In this document: positions 1 through 12,031 of the stretch, piece by piece | Numbering within the stretch: position 1 is the stretch's first letter | How the letters are laid out: each line of letters opens with the position of its first letter | NCBI GenBank assembly: GCA_034190875.2 | Contig: CM067357.1 | Coordinates: 1,924,788 to 1,988,787, forward strand | Length of the DNA stretch: 64,000 bases | Source of the DNA: Urechis unicinctus | Lineage: Eukaryota; Annelida; Polychaeta; Xenopneusta; Urechidae | Direction: 5' to 3' | Notes under the pieces: generated by a model | Database searches by the model: none | Told to the model about the DNA's origin: nothing | What the model saw: the letters and a program-made list of their open reading frames with translations, nothing else | Program-made: the position numbers and the translations under genes

Positions 1-1080
1 AGATAATGAATGAACAGAGGAAATGTCAACTCAGTTTACGTAAAAATCTAAATTTTAAATAATTGCAAATGTTCATGCTTGTACTTTACCTGTTGGAAGA
101 TATTATTGTTAGTATTATTGCTTTACTTGTTCAATATCCCATAAAGTTAATAACATTGTAGGGTCTCTCTTATAAGTCAAACAATTTCTGTATTATTCTA
201 TTTCACCAGTATATTGCATGTAATTTTTATTGTACTAATTTTCTACCCCTATGTATAACATGTAACCTTATCAGAGGCCCAGTTGTTATTGCTGCCAGTA
301 AAACTTTGTAAGCAAGTTTTTGTAACTGTCTGAATTAACTTTATTTGTCTCTTGCATATTTTTGAATAAAAATGAATAATTCCTGTTTCTGCTAATATTA
401 CAATAAATATAATCAATTTAAACAAACTTCACCTAAATTAGTTACATTTTATATACAGATATTTAATTCGGGTGCCATTTACAACTTCTCTTTCTATTTG
501 AGTTATAATTCAAGTTGATATAGAAACTTATACTCATTTTGTCCATAATGGTTGTGTATGTAATCAAAGTGATTGTATGTAACATTTTGGTTGTGTATAT
601 AGTATGAGTCAAATTGGTGTATATGTATGTAACAATATGGTTTGATGTTTTGCATGACCATTGGTGCTTAACTTTTTGAACCGCCTTTTTTTAACCAAAA
701 AACATCATCTCTCCAAATAAAATGTTTATAAAAATTAACTTAATTTGACTAAAATTATCATTCAACTATGTAACATATGAGTCATTTGTCATTGGCATGA
801 TTTTTGGTGTATGTATATATGTGTGGTCAACAATATGAGTATGTAACAATATGGTTGATGTTTTGCATGACCATTGGTGCTTAACTTTTTTGAACCGCCT
901 TTTTTTAACCAAAAAACATCATCTCTCCAAATAAAATGTTTATAAAAATTAACTTAATTTGACTGCTGAAAATGGTGGTTCAACTATGATAACATATGTA
1001 AAAAATGATTTGTCATTGGCATATGTGTAAGACAAAAAACCCAAATGGTGGTATATATGGATATTGTACAAAATGGTAGC
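1..1080. other. AT-rich non-coding sequence with a direct duplication
   Basis: No coding sequence is recognisable. The stretch is strongly AT-rich. About 124 bp at 627-750 recur at 841-964 with a few small differences; the copies share the run from 'aacaatatgg' through 'taatttgact'. Confidence 0.6.
627..964 (+). repeat. Direct duplication of about 124 bp, two copies 214 bp apart
   Basis: Copy one lies at 627-750 and copy two at 841-964. Both contain 'ttgaaccgcc' followed by a T-run, an A-run and 'catcatctctccaaataaaa'. Copy two lacks one T in the 'atggtttgatg' part. The spacer is also rich in 'atgtatgt' words, so this may be an old tandem array that has decayed. Confidence 0.8.
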
Positions 1081-1087
1081 TATATAA

Positions 1088-1165
<78 letters not shown>
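1088..1165. repeat. (TA)n microsatellite
   Basis: About 78 bp of uninterrupted TA dinucleotide. Reading frames across it encode only Tyr-Ile alternation and are not genes. Confidence 0.97.
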
Positions 1166-1167
<2 letters not shown>

Positions 1168-1249
1168 AGTTCAGCATGTTCACCTGATATGATGATAATC
1201 CATTTATCTGACATTCCATTGTATTGAACACTACATTGGTTTAATCACG

Positions 1250-3900
1250 TATATATTGTGCATAACAAGGCCATTGTACACAGTGGACCCTCATAAGAGC
1301 ATGTACAGAGGCTTGAGTGGGAGTGAATTGTTATACTCAAATCGACCCTCCCTTCCCTACGAGTCACACTCGCGAGTTGCAAAGTGTTAGGCGCCTCAAG
1401 CCAAACATCATAAATAATTTATTTTGCTTCGAGCACCTATTGACACTAATACGGCAGAGCAGAATTCAGTGATTTAGTTAAGAGCTTTCAAGTTGTCTTT
1501 TAACCGGAACTCTTGAGCATTTTAAGGTGTTATATGATAATAATCAATAATACATATTATACTGAACAGACCGGTTCCACACAATTAAAATGCAGTTCAG
1601 TATTCCTCTGATGATATGATTATCAAACGATCAAGCACTCAATTATAATGATCACATTAATAGTTCAATCACGAATCCATCGCGCCCAACAATATCAGTG
1701 GATACACACTAGATCAGAGGTGTACCGAAAACCGCGCTACAGATCCGCCATATTAAATAATAGAATGAATGTCCGTCATATAATATTCATACGACAAATA
1801 TCACAGATCTACAGCGCAACCCACATCCACTTTATATCAAAGATCTAACATACAAATCTGTTATATATCCGCTATGTATAGCATGACCACAATCAAACAT
1901 ACGTCCATCATAAAATAAACGTACAACATATATCGCAGATAAATCATAAGGCAAAGAGCTACAACACTACCTTAATCCATTTTTTATCATACAAAGCACC
2001 ATACAGCTGTAGTCACCTTTATGTGAAAGACCCACCATTCAGTGCAAATCATTACAGCATAAATTACAGATCCACACTACACACTCCCAATACGGCATAC
2101 ACCCTCTTTATATTGTAGATTCATCCTGCAACACATATTCCCAATAAGACACGCATTCACCCTATATTACGAATCCGTCATATAATGCACATTTCCCGTG
2201 CAATAAGCATCTACTTTATGTTACAGGCGGCTGTATTTTATACATTCATGTATGATGACTTGCCAATGCTTTCTACAATACTCGTCATGCGTAGTTTGTA
2301 TCGTTCACCATATGCGGCATAGGACCCTAAGTTTTGTTTTAACATTTCGCTATGAACATCACTAATCTAACTAACGTTAACATCGTGTTTGGAAGTGAAT
2401 TGGCGAGTTCATTGCTGACTGCATGATGAGGAGAAAGTCGATCAATATCAACGAATAAGTAATGGTTTACTTCCAATAACGTACGATTAAATCTGATTTT
2501 CTCCGTGGCATAGGAGTTGGTAGACGTTTTAATCCCTCTCCGACGGACATCATTAAGGAATAAGTTGTTTGGCATGGGTGACTCAAGTTTGATGGATCTT
2601 CCCCCATCCTTTCGTTCGACTTTTTAATTGTATTGCAGATCAATTACTCGTGTGCTCAATAATGCAAGGCCCGGCAATATGACACGATGTTATAGCTGGA
2701 AGGCCAGATGTTGAGAAAATCTACTCTGACTGCCACCCATGAAATAGTCACCATCATCTATTGTTCATTTAATGCACTATGGTGTGAGCTCTCGGGGAAT
2801 CGAACAGAAGTAAGCAAGTGGTTCAAACAATAACCTTACTAACCCTCATCCATGAGAATGATATTAATGGTATCAATCGCATATGTTGTCGCCGAATACG
2901 GCATCCATTGATCGACCTGGTTATGTCATTTATTCTTGTGACTTACTTGCAGCTAGGTAGATACAGGGTGTTTACCTAGTGTATATTGGTTCATCTTCCT
3001 ATATTGGCATCATATTATCCGGATGTCATTTGTCTGCAGTGTATACGTCTATGTTGACGCTCGTTTATCTAGCAACGATCCATGGTGTTTTCTTAAGCAT
3101 ATTGTGCCATGGCAAGTGCCGGGTGCTCCTGTACAAATATTCGCATTGTTCATGTTGGCGTTTTAATTATAAATCATTGTCAAAACACTTTTTCCCTATT
3201 TTAATTTAACACCGTACTGGATGGATGACAATTGATGCCTATTTGATAACCGGGTATATGAAATGAAAATATTTAGTCAGGCTAATTGTTTTCATGAGGC
3301 CATTAGCTTAGTGAATCCAATCATTCGAGTTTGTCAATAGTCAAATCGGGCAAACGACATCGAGCCAGTGTTATAGTCAGTTGATAGATATAGATGTCGA
3401 ATCTTCTGACTGCCGTGCTATAGTTGATCTATACATCTCGAGGCTCTTGAGTTTTGGCGGTATGCGCTCGATGCACAAACACACATTAACTTCTCATATT
3501 GTGCCAGTATTGACACTATATAATTTGTACATTCAACGAATAATGTGACGAAAGAACCCTATGGTACAAGTTAGCGTAATTAGACGAATGATCAATGAAG
3601 CACGTAGATAATCATTTTGTCACCTTCCTATAAGTCAAATACTTGGGGTGCCGAAACGATGTTGAGACAGGGCGGCTTCTGTGAGCACATCATTACATGT
3701 TAAAGGCCTCTCTACCTTATGTCGTAAGTAGTTTTTATAAAATATAACATAGAATTATTTGACATAAGATGTCCATCTTGTTTAATGCAATCTACATTAT
3801 TTTGCTGTTGTTCTTTAATGGTACATTTTACGATGTAGTTGCTGGTTATGCTCTAATGAATATTACGCCAAGACGCGGGAGGGAATATTTCTAATACACC
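1250..3900. repeat. Decayed copies of dispersed repeat modules, no gene seen
   Basis: This stretch has no credible coding sequence. 1388-1520 resembles 49955-50075: both carry 'agccaaacatcat', then a TTTTGCTCG-like word, then an 'aattca.tga' block. 2955-3390 resembles 52150-52565 at length, sharing 'taagcatattgtgc', 'gtcaggct' and 'cagtgttata'. 3479-3560 resembles the blocks at 54700 and 61690, which carry the 'gtacattcaac' word. I read it as an eroded copy of a large dispersed repeat whose ends I cannot define. Confidence 0.55.
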
Positions 3901-3929
3901 GTCCCTTGTAACTGCTTGATTGATATCTA

Positions 3930-5000
3930 GGGAGCAGCGTGTTCTTCCTTCAAAGTTACTTGGAATTGCTTTTCCTATTTGAAAGCTCTGTATGGTGCCC
4001 AAAACATGTTACATGGGAAGCAATTGATGCATTTCGCCTTACCAGGCCTATATCTGTCGAAGTCCTGTTTCAAGTCAAAACAATGCACAGAACCCGAGTA
4101 TTGCTAACCTCTTGGAAGCTAATGAGGTTCCACTTAAAATTCGGAGATATTCAATATGATTTAAAATTAAAGGTTTAATCCCAAAAATACAGCATTTAAC
4201 ATGACTATCCCACCCCAAAATTACTTCGTTTGGCTTTCGCATCAGGGATTACATGTATGACTCGTGTCCCAATCGGGATATTGTGGCTGTGAAGACCGTG
4301 CCGAAAATCACCCCTTGGCAAATCAAGACGCCAACGAATGATTTCCGTGAAATTAAAGATGAATATTCGGACCGTTCTGTCATCTACACAGACGATTCTA
4401 CAGAAGGTGACTGTAGCTGCAATGGGTACAACTGGGTTCCGTATCCGTATTCCCAAAACCTCTCGTGGTAACTCTGAGACTTGTTGCCAAATCTAGTGAG
4501 CAAAGTTTTGTCATTGTCTGCACTGGTAGCAATCACAGGGAGTAATTTCATTAATTTCAATGATGTTTTTAGTCTTTAAGTTTTCCTTTTTGACACAAAA
4601 TTAGTTGATTGTGGCAAGGATATCTTGTGTGGTTTTGGAGCCATATCAGGATACCTGGCAATGTGAGAGCAAACCGAGATGCCAGAGAAGTTCACAACCA
4701 GAATGTTACTGAGGTTAAAGTTCCCTTTACAGACTTTAAACCTAAGATCGCCAGATTCGTTAAGAACAAATAGCAGAAACAATGGGATGAATCCCCCACC
4801 AACAAACTTCATGAAATTTAACCCCAACTTCAGGAGGCCACACAGCTGCAGAGGCAGCCGTAGAGAGGAGGTAATTCTGCCCATGGTCGAAAAGGTCACA
4901 CCTTTACAACTTTTACATGCTTTTCTACCGTGGAATAAACCCATCCCCAAATGACTGAAATTAGAATCTGATGCAATACATTACCAATGTGTACCCATAA
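3930..5000 (+). pseudogene. Degenerate LINE relic (RNase H and C-terminal region)
   Basis: Scattered frames across this stretch match the same order of peptides as the LINE at 52.74-54.63 kb. Near 4118 the translation resembles that LINE's 'EANEMPIHLRR'. At 4303 there is 'ITPWQIKTPTNDF', and at 4374 'VIYTDDSTEGD', which corresponds to the RNase H start 'IYTDGSKD'. Near 4720 it resembles 'IPFTDLKPQ', and near 4845 'PHSCRGSRREEV' corresponds to 'PHSCRESRREEV'. Many stops and frameshifts are present, so this is an old, non-functional copy of the same or a sister family. The left boundary is uncertain, and the reverse transcriptase catalytic part was not found. Confidence 0.7.
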
Positions 5001-5029
5001 AGTCATAGGTTGGAATAAGAAATATTAGC

Positions 5030-5190
5030 GTACATGTTTAGCACGCTCTCAGAAATAAACAACAAAACAGCAACGCCATGCGTTATTCAACAAACCTATT
5101 GAGTATGTGTTCGATGGTGCATGTCCTCAAGTAATAGAGAAATATATCGTCGTTACGGGAAATAACAAATCTTTCCAGCGTTACACGGGC
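5030..5190 (+). repeat. Dispersed repeat module containing 'agcaacgccatgcgttattc'
   Basis: The block around 5065-5100 recurs with changes at 18755, 47555, 51730 and 55490. Sequence on both sides is also similar in several copies. It belongs to the dispersed repeat community described in the findings. Confidence 0.6.
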
Positions 5191-5204
5191 TAGTCAATAT
5201 TAAC

Positions 5205-5480
5205 TGTTTCACTAACACACTCGCTCACTCTCTCACTTACTCATTCACCCATTCTATTATTGTCTAACTCAGTCACTGAATCACGCACGCACGTGGGCAC
5301 TGATTTTTACACTCTATACTACATAGCCCATGCGCTCTTTCATCCACTAACTTGGATATAATTCACATACTGAGTCACTAACTCTTTAACTCAGCCAGTC
5401 ACATCCTAAATCATTTACCCACTACCTCACCTACTCAATCATCATCCCAGTCACTCACTCACTCACCAATTTGCATAATG
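5205..5480. repeat. Imperfect CACT/CTCA-rich simple repeat
   Basis: Irregular tetranucleotide-like runs such as 'actcactcactcac' mixed with other sequence. Such tails commonly follow mollusc SINEs, but no SINE body is clear here. Confidence 0.5.
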
Positions 5481-5689
5481 ACTCACGGACATACTTTCTT
5501 GAGTATCTTTCCTATTGTTTTGTGCAAATCACTCGCCAGGCATAAAACATGGTTATCGCTTACCAGGATTCCTCCCTTTATTGAAAATGTTCACATGCTC
5601 ATATGCCAGTGCTTCAGGTTATATGGACATCTACTGTGACTCATGCATCAATCTACACTGACTGAAAATGCGGTGTGTAGTTGATATGG

Positions 5690-6955
5690 GGCTATTGTTG
5701 ACTCGACGATATGAGCCTATTTTTGACATGACGATATGGGCCTATTGTTGACATGACGATATGGGCCTATTGTTGACCTGACGATATGGGCCTATTGTTG
5801 ACACGACGATATGGGGCTATTGTTGACACGACGATACGGCCTATATGGGCCGACGATATGGGCCTATTGTTGACACGACGATATGGGCCTATTGTTGACA
5901 CGACGATATGGGCCTATTGTTGACACGACGATATGGGCCTATTGTTGACACGACGATATGGTCTTATTTTTGACACGACGATATGGGTCTATTGATGACA
6001 CGACGATACCGGCCTATTGTTGACACGACGATATGGGCCTATTGTTGACACGACGATATGGGCCTATTGTTGACACGACGATATGGGCCTATTGTTGACA
6101 CGACGATATGGGCTTATTGTTGACACGACGATATGGGCCTATTGATGACACGACGATATGGCCTATTGTTGACCCGACGATATGGGCCTATTGTTGATAT
6201 GGCGATATGGGCCTATTGTTGACATGACGATATGGGCCTATTGTTGACATGACGATATGGGCCTATTGTTGACACGACGATATGGGCCTATTGTTGACAC
6301 GACGATATGGGTCTATTGTTGACACGACGATATGGGCCTATTGTTGACCCGACGATATACATGACGATATGGGCCTATTGTTGATATGGCGATATGGGCC
6401 TATTGTTGACACGACGATATGGTCTATTGTTGACATGACGATATTGGCTTATTGTTGACACGACGATATGGGCCTATTTTTGACACGACGATATGGGCCT
6501 ATTGTTGACACGACGATATGGGTCTATTGTTGACATGACGATATGGGTCTTATTTTTGATTATGGGCTTATTGTTGACACGACGATATGGGGCCTATTGT
6601 TGACATGACGATATGGGCGTTGATATGGGCCTATTGTTGACACGACGATATGGGCCTATTGTTGACGATATGGGCCTATTGTTGACACGACGATATGGGT
6701 CTATTATTGTTGACACGACGATATGGCCTATTGTTGACCTGATGGGCCTATTGTTGACACGACGATATGGGCATATTGTTGACACGACGATATTGGCTTA
6801 TTGTTGACACGACGATATGTTGACACGACGATATGGGTCTATTGTTGACATGACGATATTGGCTTATTGTTGACACGACGATATGGACCTATTGTTGACA
6901 CGACGATATGGACCTATTGTTGACACGACGATATGGGCTTATTGTTGACACGAGG
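5690..6955 (+). repeat. 25-bp minisatellite, about 50 units
   Basis: The unit is close to 'ttgttgacacgacgatatgg' followed by 'gccta', 25 bp in all. Variants carry 'catgacg' for 'cacgacg', 'gatatgg' insertions and some truncated units, so the array is old enough to have diverged. Open frames inside it (for example 6594-6807 on either strand) are repeat artefacts. Confidence 0.95.
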
Positions 6956-6959
6956 CTTA

Positions 6960-8030
6960 CATGCGGCTATTTCATCACCCGGCATGGACACTTCTGGAGC
7001 TACAAAGAGTCGGCAATATAGGATTTGCTTAAGTTATGCCGCTAACATATATAAGCATCATCATAGTTATTTACATGGGAACATTTCAAGCAGGTAGCTA
7101 TCACATTTGTCCTTGATGATAGCGTCACTCGATCATTTGTGCATGGATATCGAATAGTCTTATCAACTGGCTTCAGGGTGGCGATAATATGTTGCCAGGG
7201 TTGGTGTTTATATTGTTGTAATTAGAAACAATTAAAAAGAAGATCCACAAAGAGACACTTATATGGTTCGAGGATAACACGCTGGTGCGATTAAACACCT
7301 ATTTTGTCGACGGCAACGGAGAGTGGGGTAGGGAAGAGGACAAGAAACGTGACATGGCTACATGGGTTGCTGGGCTAGCTTGTACAACAATTGATAAAGA
7401 GGGAACTGGTAGTGTTGTAAAGTTGAATGATGACATAGCCTATGGAAGAAACATTGTTTTATGTGGACGATAATGGTAATGCAAGGCTGCATTGTTATCA
7501 TAGGCATGGGGAAATGTATAGATTGCCATACATGTATAAAAATAGCAATCCATTCCTAGCGATTATATTAGATACGTCATTGTTTAACATGGCAAATTCT
7601 GTCCGTGCTGAACAATGAAAGGTTTGTATTTAACATAAGAGATATCCGAATCATGGTCTGATGCTGTTGTTATACTTATATATAATATCACGTTCACATA
7701 AGATCAGAAATATATGAGCGGCTTTAATATTCAGTACACACTGGCCATATTTGGCTTGCTACCAATTGGCATTTACAACATAAAATGGTCACATAATATT
7801 AAATATCGGGGGTCAAATAAGTAATTGCCAAATATCATTCACCAAATCGTGTTAATGCATGGACTCTTCTCATTGGATGAAACAAACGCGTAATCACTAT
7901 ATAATGGATCCCAAAGGATCCAAATGATGCAACCCGCCCAGTAACCCTACACACCATCGCCAGCTATCTTTTGTCAGTAGGTGCGAGTTGTTATGGAGCA
8001 GACGGCAGACCTAATGACTGAAGTGCCCGA
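6960..8030. other. Non-coding stretch, no gene seen
   Basis: Short open frames exist (for example 7285-7473), but none has recognisable motifs, splice signals or relatives elsewhere in the window. Confidence 0.5.
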
Positions 8031-8034
8031 CACC

Positions 8035-8073
8035 GTACAGGTGTATCCACCTGACAGGGGGATACACCTGTAC
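8035..8073. repeat. Perfect 14-bp inverted repeat (hairpin)
   Basis: The arm 'gtacaggtgtatcc' at 8035-8048 is exactly complementary to 'ggatacacctgtac' at 8060-8073, with an 11-nt loop. It sits directly before a 42-bp tandem triplicate. Confidence 0.9.
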
Positions 8074-8091
8074 AGTGTATACAGCTTTCAG

Positions 8092-8215
8092 GTGTATGGG
8101 CGCGTTTGAGTGGGGTATACTATGAGTGTACACGTATATGGGCGCGTTTGAGTGGGGTATACTATGAGTGTACATATATATGGGCGCGTTTGAGAGGGGT
8201 GATACTACGAGTAAA
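8092..8215 (+). repeat. 42-bp tandem repeat, three copies
   Basis: The word 'atgggcgcgtttgag' starts at 8096, 8138 and 8180, giving an exact 42-bp period. The first two units are nearly identical; the third has 'agagggg' in place of 'agtgggg' and then diverges. Confidence 0.9.
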
Positions 8216-9172
8216 GGCTGGAAGCTTGTATTGCTATATTCAACATTTGTGTACAGACATACATTAATCAATGCTTACATTGCACGCAATCCACTTGACC
8301 TATCTGTCAATATATGTATCTTTTGTTCTATTTACCGATCTAACTTTCTGGCTGCGCCCATATCGGTCACAGCTCAACAGATAGATGACAGCCGATTAAA
8401 ATAATCTTTTGCATCAACAATGTATCACTAATATCGTTTTGATGAAAACATTGCTGCAACCAGTTCAAACTGAATTCCAGAGTACAGGACCAGAACGAGA
8501 AAATGCTTTTTCACCACAGTGCTTTTTTCTGCTATTTTGGACAACCAAAAGCAACTTGTCTTTAGATCTCAATGGCCTTGCCGGTTCGTATTGCGTTACC
8601 ATTTCACAGATGCAGCCTAGTGCCTGATGATGTATTGCACGGTACACTTGGACCACAACCTTAAAATTGACTCTGTATGTGACAGGAAGCTAGTGTAGGT
8701 GTCTGAGGAAGGGAGTGATGTATGCTCACGACTGCTACGGCTAACAAGACGAGCAGCATCATTTTGGAATTGCATTGCTTGTACAGCATAAATACAGCGA
8801 AATATCGAATCAAGGCACATTCAACGAACTGACAGTAAGAACGAGTCGATGCAACCATGCTGGGCTGCAAGTCATATATGTTCTTGCTGGTAGTTGTGAT
8901 CATTCCAAAGGTGCAAAGCTGAGACGACATGCTAACAACAGAAGTGCAGTAAGTTTGATATAAGCACATTATTTAACATTTCCCTTCTGTCTTTGTGTTA
9001 CACAGGTGTGGTGTAATAATTACCACAATTGATAATGATTGATCATCCCTAAGAAATAAGAAATAATCAGCACTATAACTTGAAGCTGCATACCTTTTGG
9101 AAAAGCGCTTTAGGTTTTTTGTAGCTATGAATTAATAATAAATCATTTTGGTCTCGCTCCTTTGACCGATGC
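8216..9172. other. Upstream region of the GPCR gene, no gene seen
   Basis: Short overlapping open frames are present on both strands, but none has recognisable features. The part nearest 9172 should contain the 5' UTR or promoter of the receptor gene; I cannot identify a TATA box or initiator with confidence. Confidence 0.4.
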
Positions 9173-10342
9173 ATGCTATTTGTATTCAATATCTCAAGGA
9201 ACAACACTACGGCCCAGAACAATGCGGACAAATGGCGCGCAAACTACAACAACACAGAAATGTCACAAGGTTCGCTAGGATCTAATGCAACGGCCATTGC
9301 CTTCCAAGAAGACACGACAACGAATATCTATTCTACAGTGAACAGGTTCAAGAATGTACGAAATGAAAGGATGACCCTTGATGAAGTTAAACGGCTACAG
9401 TATATAAGCAGAGTAAATGCAAGATATGTAAGGCCATGCCTGTACTTTTTGGCTATTGTTGGTAGCTTGTTGGCATTTCTAACCCTACTTTTACGTGCTC
9501 AAAGGCACACGGCTCATATCTATATGGGGGCTCTCGCACTTTCGGATTTATTTGGTAGTGTTGCTTCTTGTGCATTTGGTTTTCTCGACCTATTCTGTGA
9601 CGAGGGATGGTCAACAGCATCATGTACAGCCCTGTATTACATTTCATTACCATCTTTGTACGTCGGCCGATCTTGCCTAATGGCTTCTAATCTGTTAGCT
9701 GTAGCATTAGCCGCCGATCGCTATGTGGTCGTCCGATTGCCACTTAAAAGATCTGTGTACTGCATTCCTAGAAGAGCGTACAAAATTGGACTTGGCATTT
9801 TCATCATATCGTTTGCAATAGGCGTAAATTTCCTAATACGTTTCAAGCCCATCTATATCTTTAACGAAAGCACGTCAAGGTTTGGTCAGAGCACCGCTAT
9901 CACTTACACCTTTACGTATCTTGAAATGATTATTCGGTTTGTTATTCCTTTATTTTGTCTAGCATGGTTTAATATTGCACTCGTACAAAGCCTTGCACAA
10001 AATCGAAAAAAACGACAGGTTATTGCTGAGAGCAGCGCAGATCATACAAGTAAAGCCCAAAGCCAACTGGTTCTTATAACGATATTTATCATAATTTTCT
10101 TCTTTCTAACCCAGACAGTCGAGTTCGTAAGGCAATTTTTGTTTCAGTTTGCACAATCGTGGCATTTTACTTTCCGAATGGAATTACTCATTATAATTCA
10201 ATACGATTTCCTTGTTCTTAACCTATGCGTTAATTTTTTTATATACATTGGCTTAAGTCCAGCTTTTCGTAAAATGACCTTGAGTCTGTTTCAAGCGAAG
10301 AAAGTTCGCAATGAGAGCACTATACAAACAACATCATAAAAG
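9173..10342 (+). CDS. FMRFamide-receptor-like class A (rhodopsin) GPCR
   Basis: A 388-residue, single-exon seven-transmembrane receptor, expected at the plasma membrane and likely to signal through a G protein in response to a neuropeptide. The N-terminus (1-85) is extracellular, with N-glycosylation sequons NNT and NAT. Helices lie near 88-107, 114-140, 155-180, 203-222, 247-272, 298-320 and 340-360. TM2 has the LALSD motif (121-125, Asp125). TM3 ends in DRY (182-184), and the second intracellular loop has 'PLKRSVYCIPRRA', which resembles molluscan and insect FMRFamide receptors. TM7 has NFFIY (354-358) in place of NPxxY, and the TM1 Asn is replaced (VGS). There is no Cys in the second extracellular loop, so the usual TM3-ECL2 disulfide is missing. 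I chose ATG 9173; ATG 9260 is an alternative. The frame is intact, so the gene is probably functional. The ligand is inference. Confidence 0.85.
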
Positions 10343-11750
10343 TGAGGCAAAAACAATCTGCTGTTGGGTTTCAGTTAAGCCCGATAATTTGGATATGATC
10401 ACGTTATTTATATACCATCCTTTAATAATTCTGCCTGTACATGTGTCGGTATATATTTAGTTAGCTCAACTCAGTATCAATTCCTGTGGTGACTACACAT
10501 CTATAAAGGTTTGATGGTTAAACATGCATTTAGCGCATGAATATTGTGGCATGTATTGATATTATTTATCATTCATAAAGCTGTTGTGCAGTTTATGCAG
10601 ACATTCAAACCGCAAGATGAAAGAGACTACTAAGAACGTGGTGGCTATGTCCTGCTACTTATATTGTTAGCGCCCATATCTTATTGGCAGTACCTCTGTA
10701 ACACAGACCGGCAAAGGCTATCATATTTGCTCTGCGTTGTACAATTGTTTTGTATAGCCAAGGAATCATTTAAATCCTGTGTCAAGGTGATTAATGGTTA
10801 TAAATTGCTTCTACATAATTATGTCTCAATTTAACTTCACGTGTATGTACTAACAGTGGGTAAAGCAGAGCATAACTAGAATGTCTTGTGCTGATTGCGG
10901 GGTATCATTTTCATTCGTATAGGTTTTGGTTGAATAAGTTTAAAACGCACTATAATTTGTGTTGTAGATCTGGAATATTGTATCCACATGCAGATGATAG
11001 AACGCTCTAGTTTGCACATTAGCTAACTGAGGAATGTGTATGTGTTTATATCATTGCTATTTGATTGATGATAACATTAAACCTGCACATACAATTTCTG
11101 CCAGCAGCATACTCAATTATTTACTTCAGATCTACAATATCAGTACTTCATGCAGACACAATATCAAATCGCACCGATGTTTGTTCCGGGGCTCTGTACG
11201 TCACAATAGAGTAATAGATTTAAGCTTTATTCATGATTGGATTGTCCGACAGGTACCAGCTCATCTCCTGCTGTATTACAAAGCATTCATATTGCACCGT
11301 TTACAGTGCACCCCAAGTAACTGTTGACCAGGTGGTAATGTGCAGTCTAATGCCATGCAAATCGCGACGTGTCCCCACTCACATTCTCGCGTCCGCTGGC
11401 ATCAGTCGCTGCAGAAAGGAACTTGTACAGATGCATTTAGATAGATACATCGAACACTGATGCTTATTTTTTTAAATCGTGACTAGACGTTGTCAAATAA
11501 CGTGAGCCGGACCATGCAAGAAAGGTTCACATTTTACTCGTCTCAAATGTCAAAAATAAGACCGTGGCCAAAAAATCAAGTCAGGTTATAAATATCATTG
11601 AAGGTGCTAATGTATTGGAGGTGCTTATTTCTACTTCAGAATGAATAATGTTCTTTGTCCACGAGCCTGTATGGCATTTCCTTAAAGAAATCAAATAAGA
11701 TCAGCGAACATAAGGTTCTAGGGAGCGAACGATATATTTCCTTACAACAG
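10343..11750. other. Region downstream of the GPCR, no gene seen
   Basis: AT-rich. It probably contains the 3' UTR of the receptor near its start. Open frames at 11034-11460 overlap one another and lack any motif. Confidence 0.4.
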
Positions 11751-12031
11751 ACGCTCGGTTCCCGACGCCAAACTTCCGAGCGGCTACATAGATGTATAAC
11801 TAGTGGCATGCAGTCTTTGGTGCTGTGGCGGACCAACTCGTGAGTAAACGCCGAATACTAGCCATTAAAATGTTGATCATTGAATGGCGTAATCTTTACT
11901 GTCTAAAGTACGATTATCCGAGGGAAAGAATAATGGAACAGCGCGACGGCGGTGGAGATCGCTTGCATACTTTCTTGACATATACAGTTGTAGCGGCAAG
12001 CCGCTCGGAAGCTTGGCATCCATAACCGAGT
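11751..12031. mobile_element. Foldback element (short inverted-repeat MITE-like)
   Basis: The left arm at 11751-11785 carries 'ctcggttcccgacgcc' and 'cttccgagcggct'. The right arm at 11999-12031 is its reverse complement with a few mismatches ('agccgctcggaag', 'aaccgagt'). The arms are about 33 bp and the span is 281 bp. The same arm sequence occurs in elements at 51.3, 57.5 and 63.5 kb and at the right edge of the 17-18 kb minisatellite. No protein is encoded. Confidence 0.75.

Noticed and set aside
1013-1231. Tyr-Ile repeat open frames
   Set aside because: They are the TA microsatellite read in frame.
6594-6807. Open frames on both strands in the 25-bp array
   Set aside because: They are minisatellite artefacts without start context or motif.
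5690-6955. Possible CRISPR-like array
   Set aside because: Units are contiguous without unique spacers, in a eukaryotic setting.
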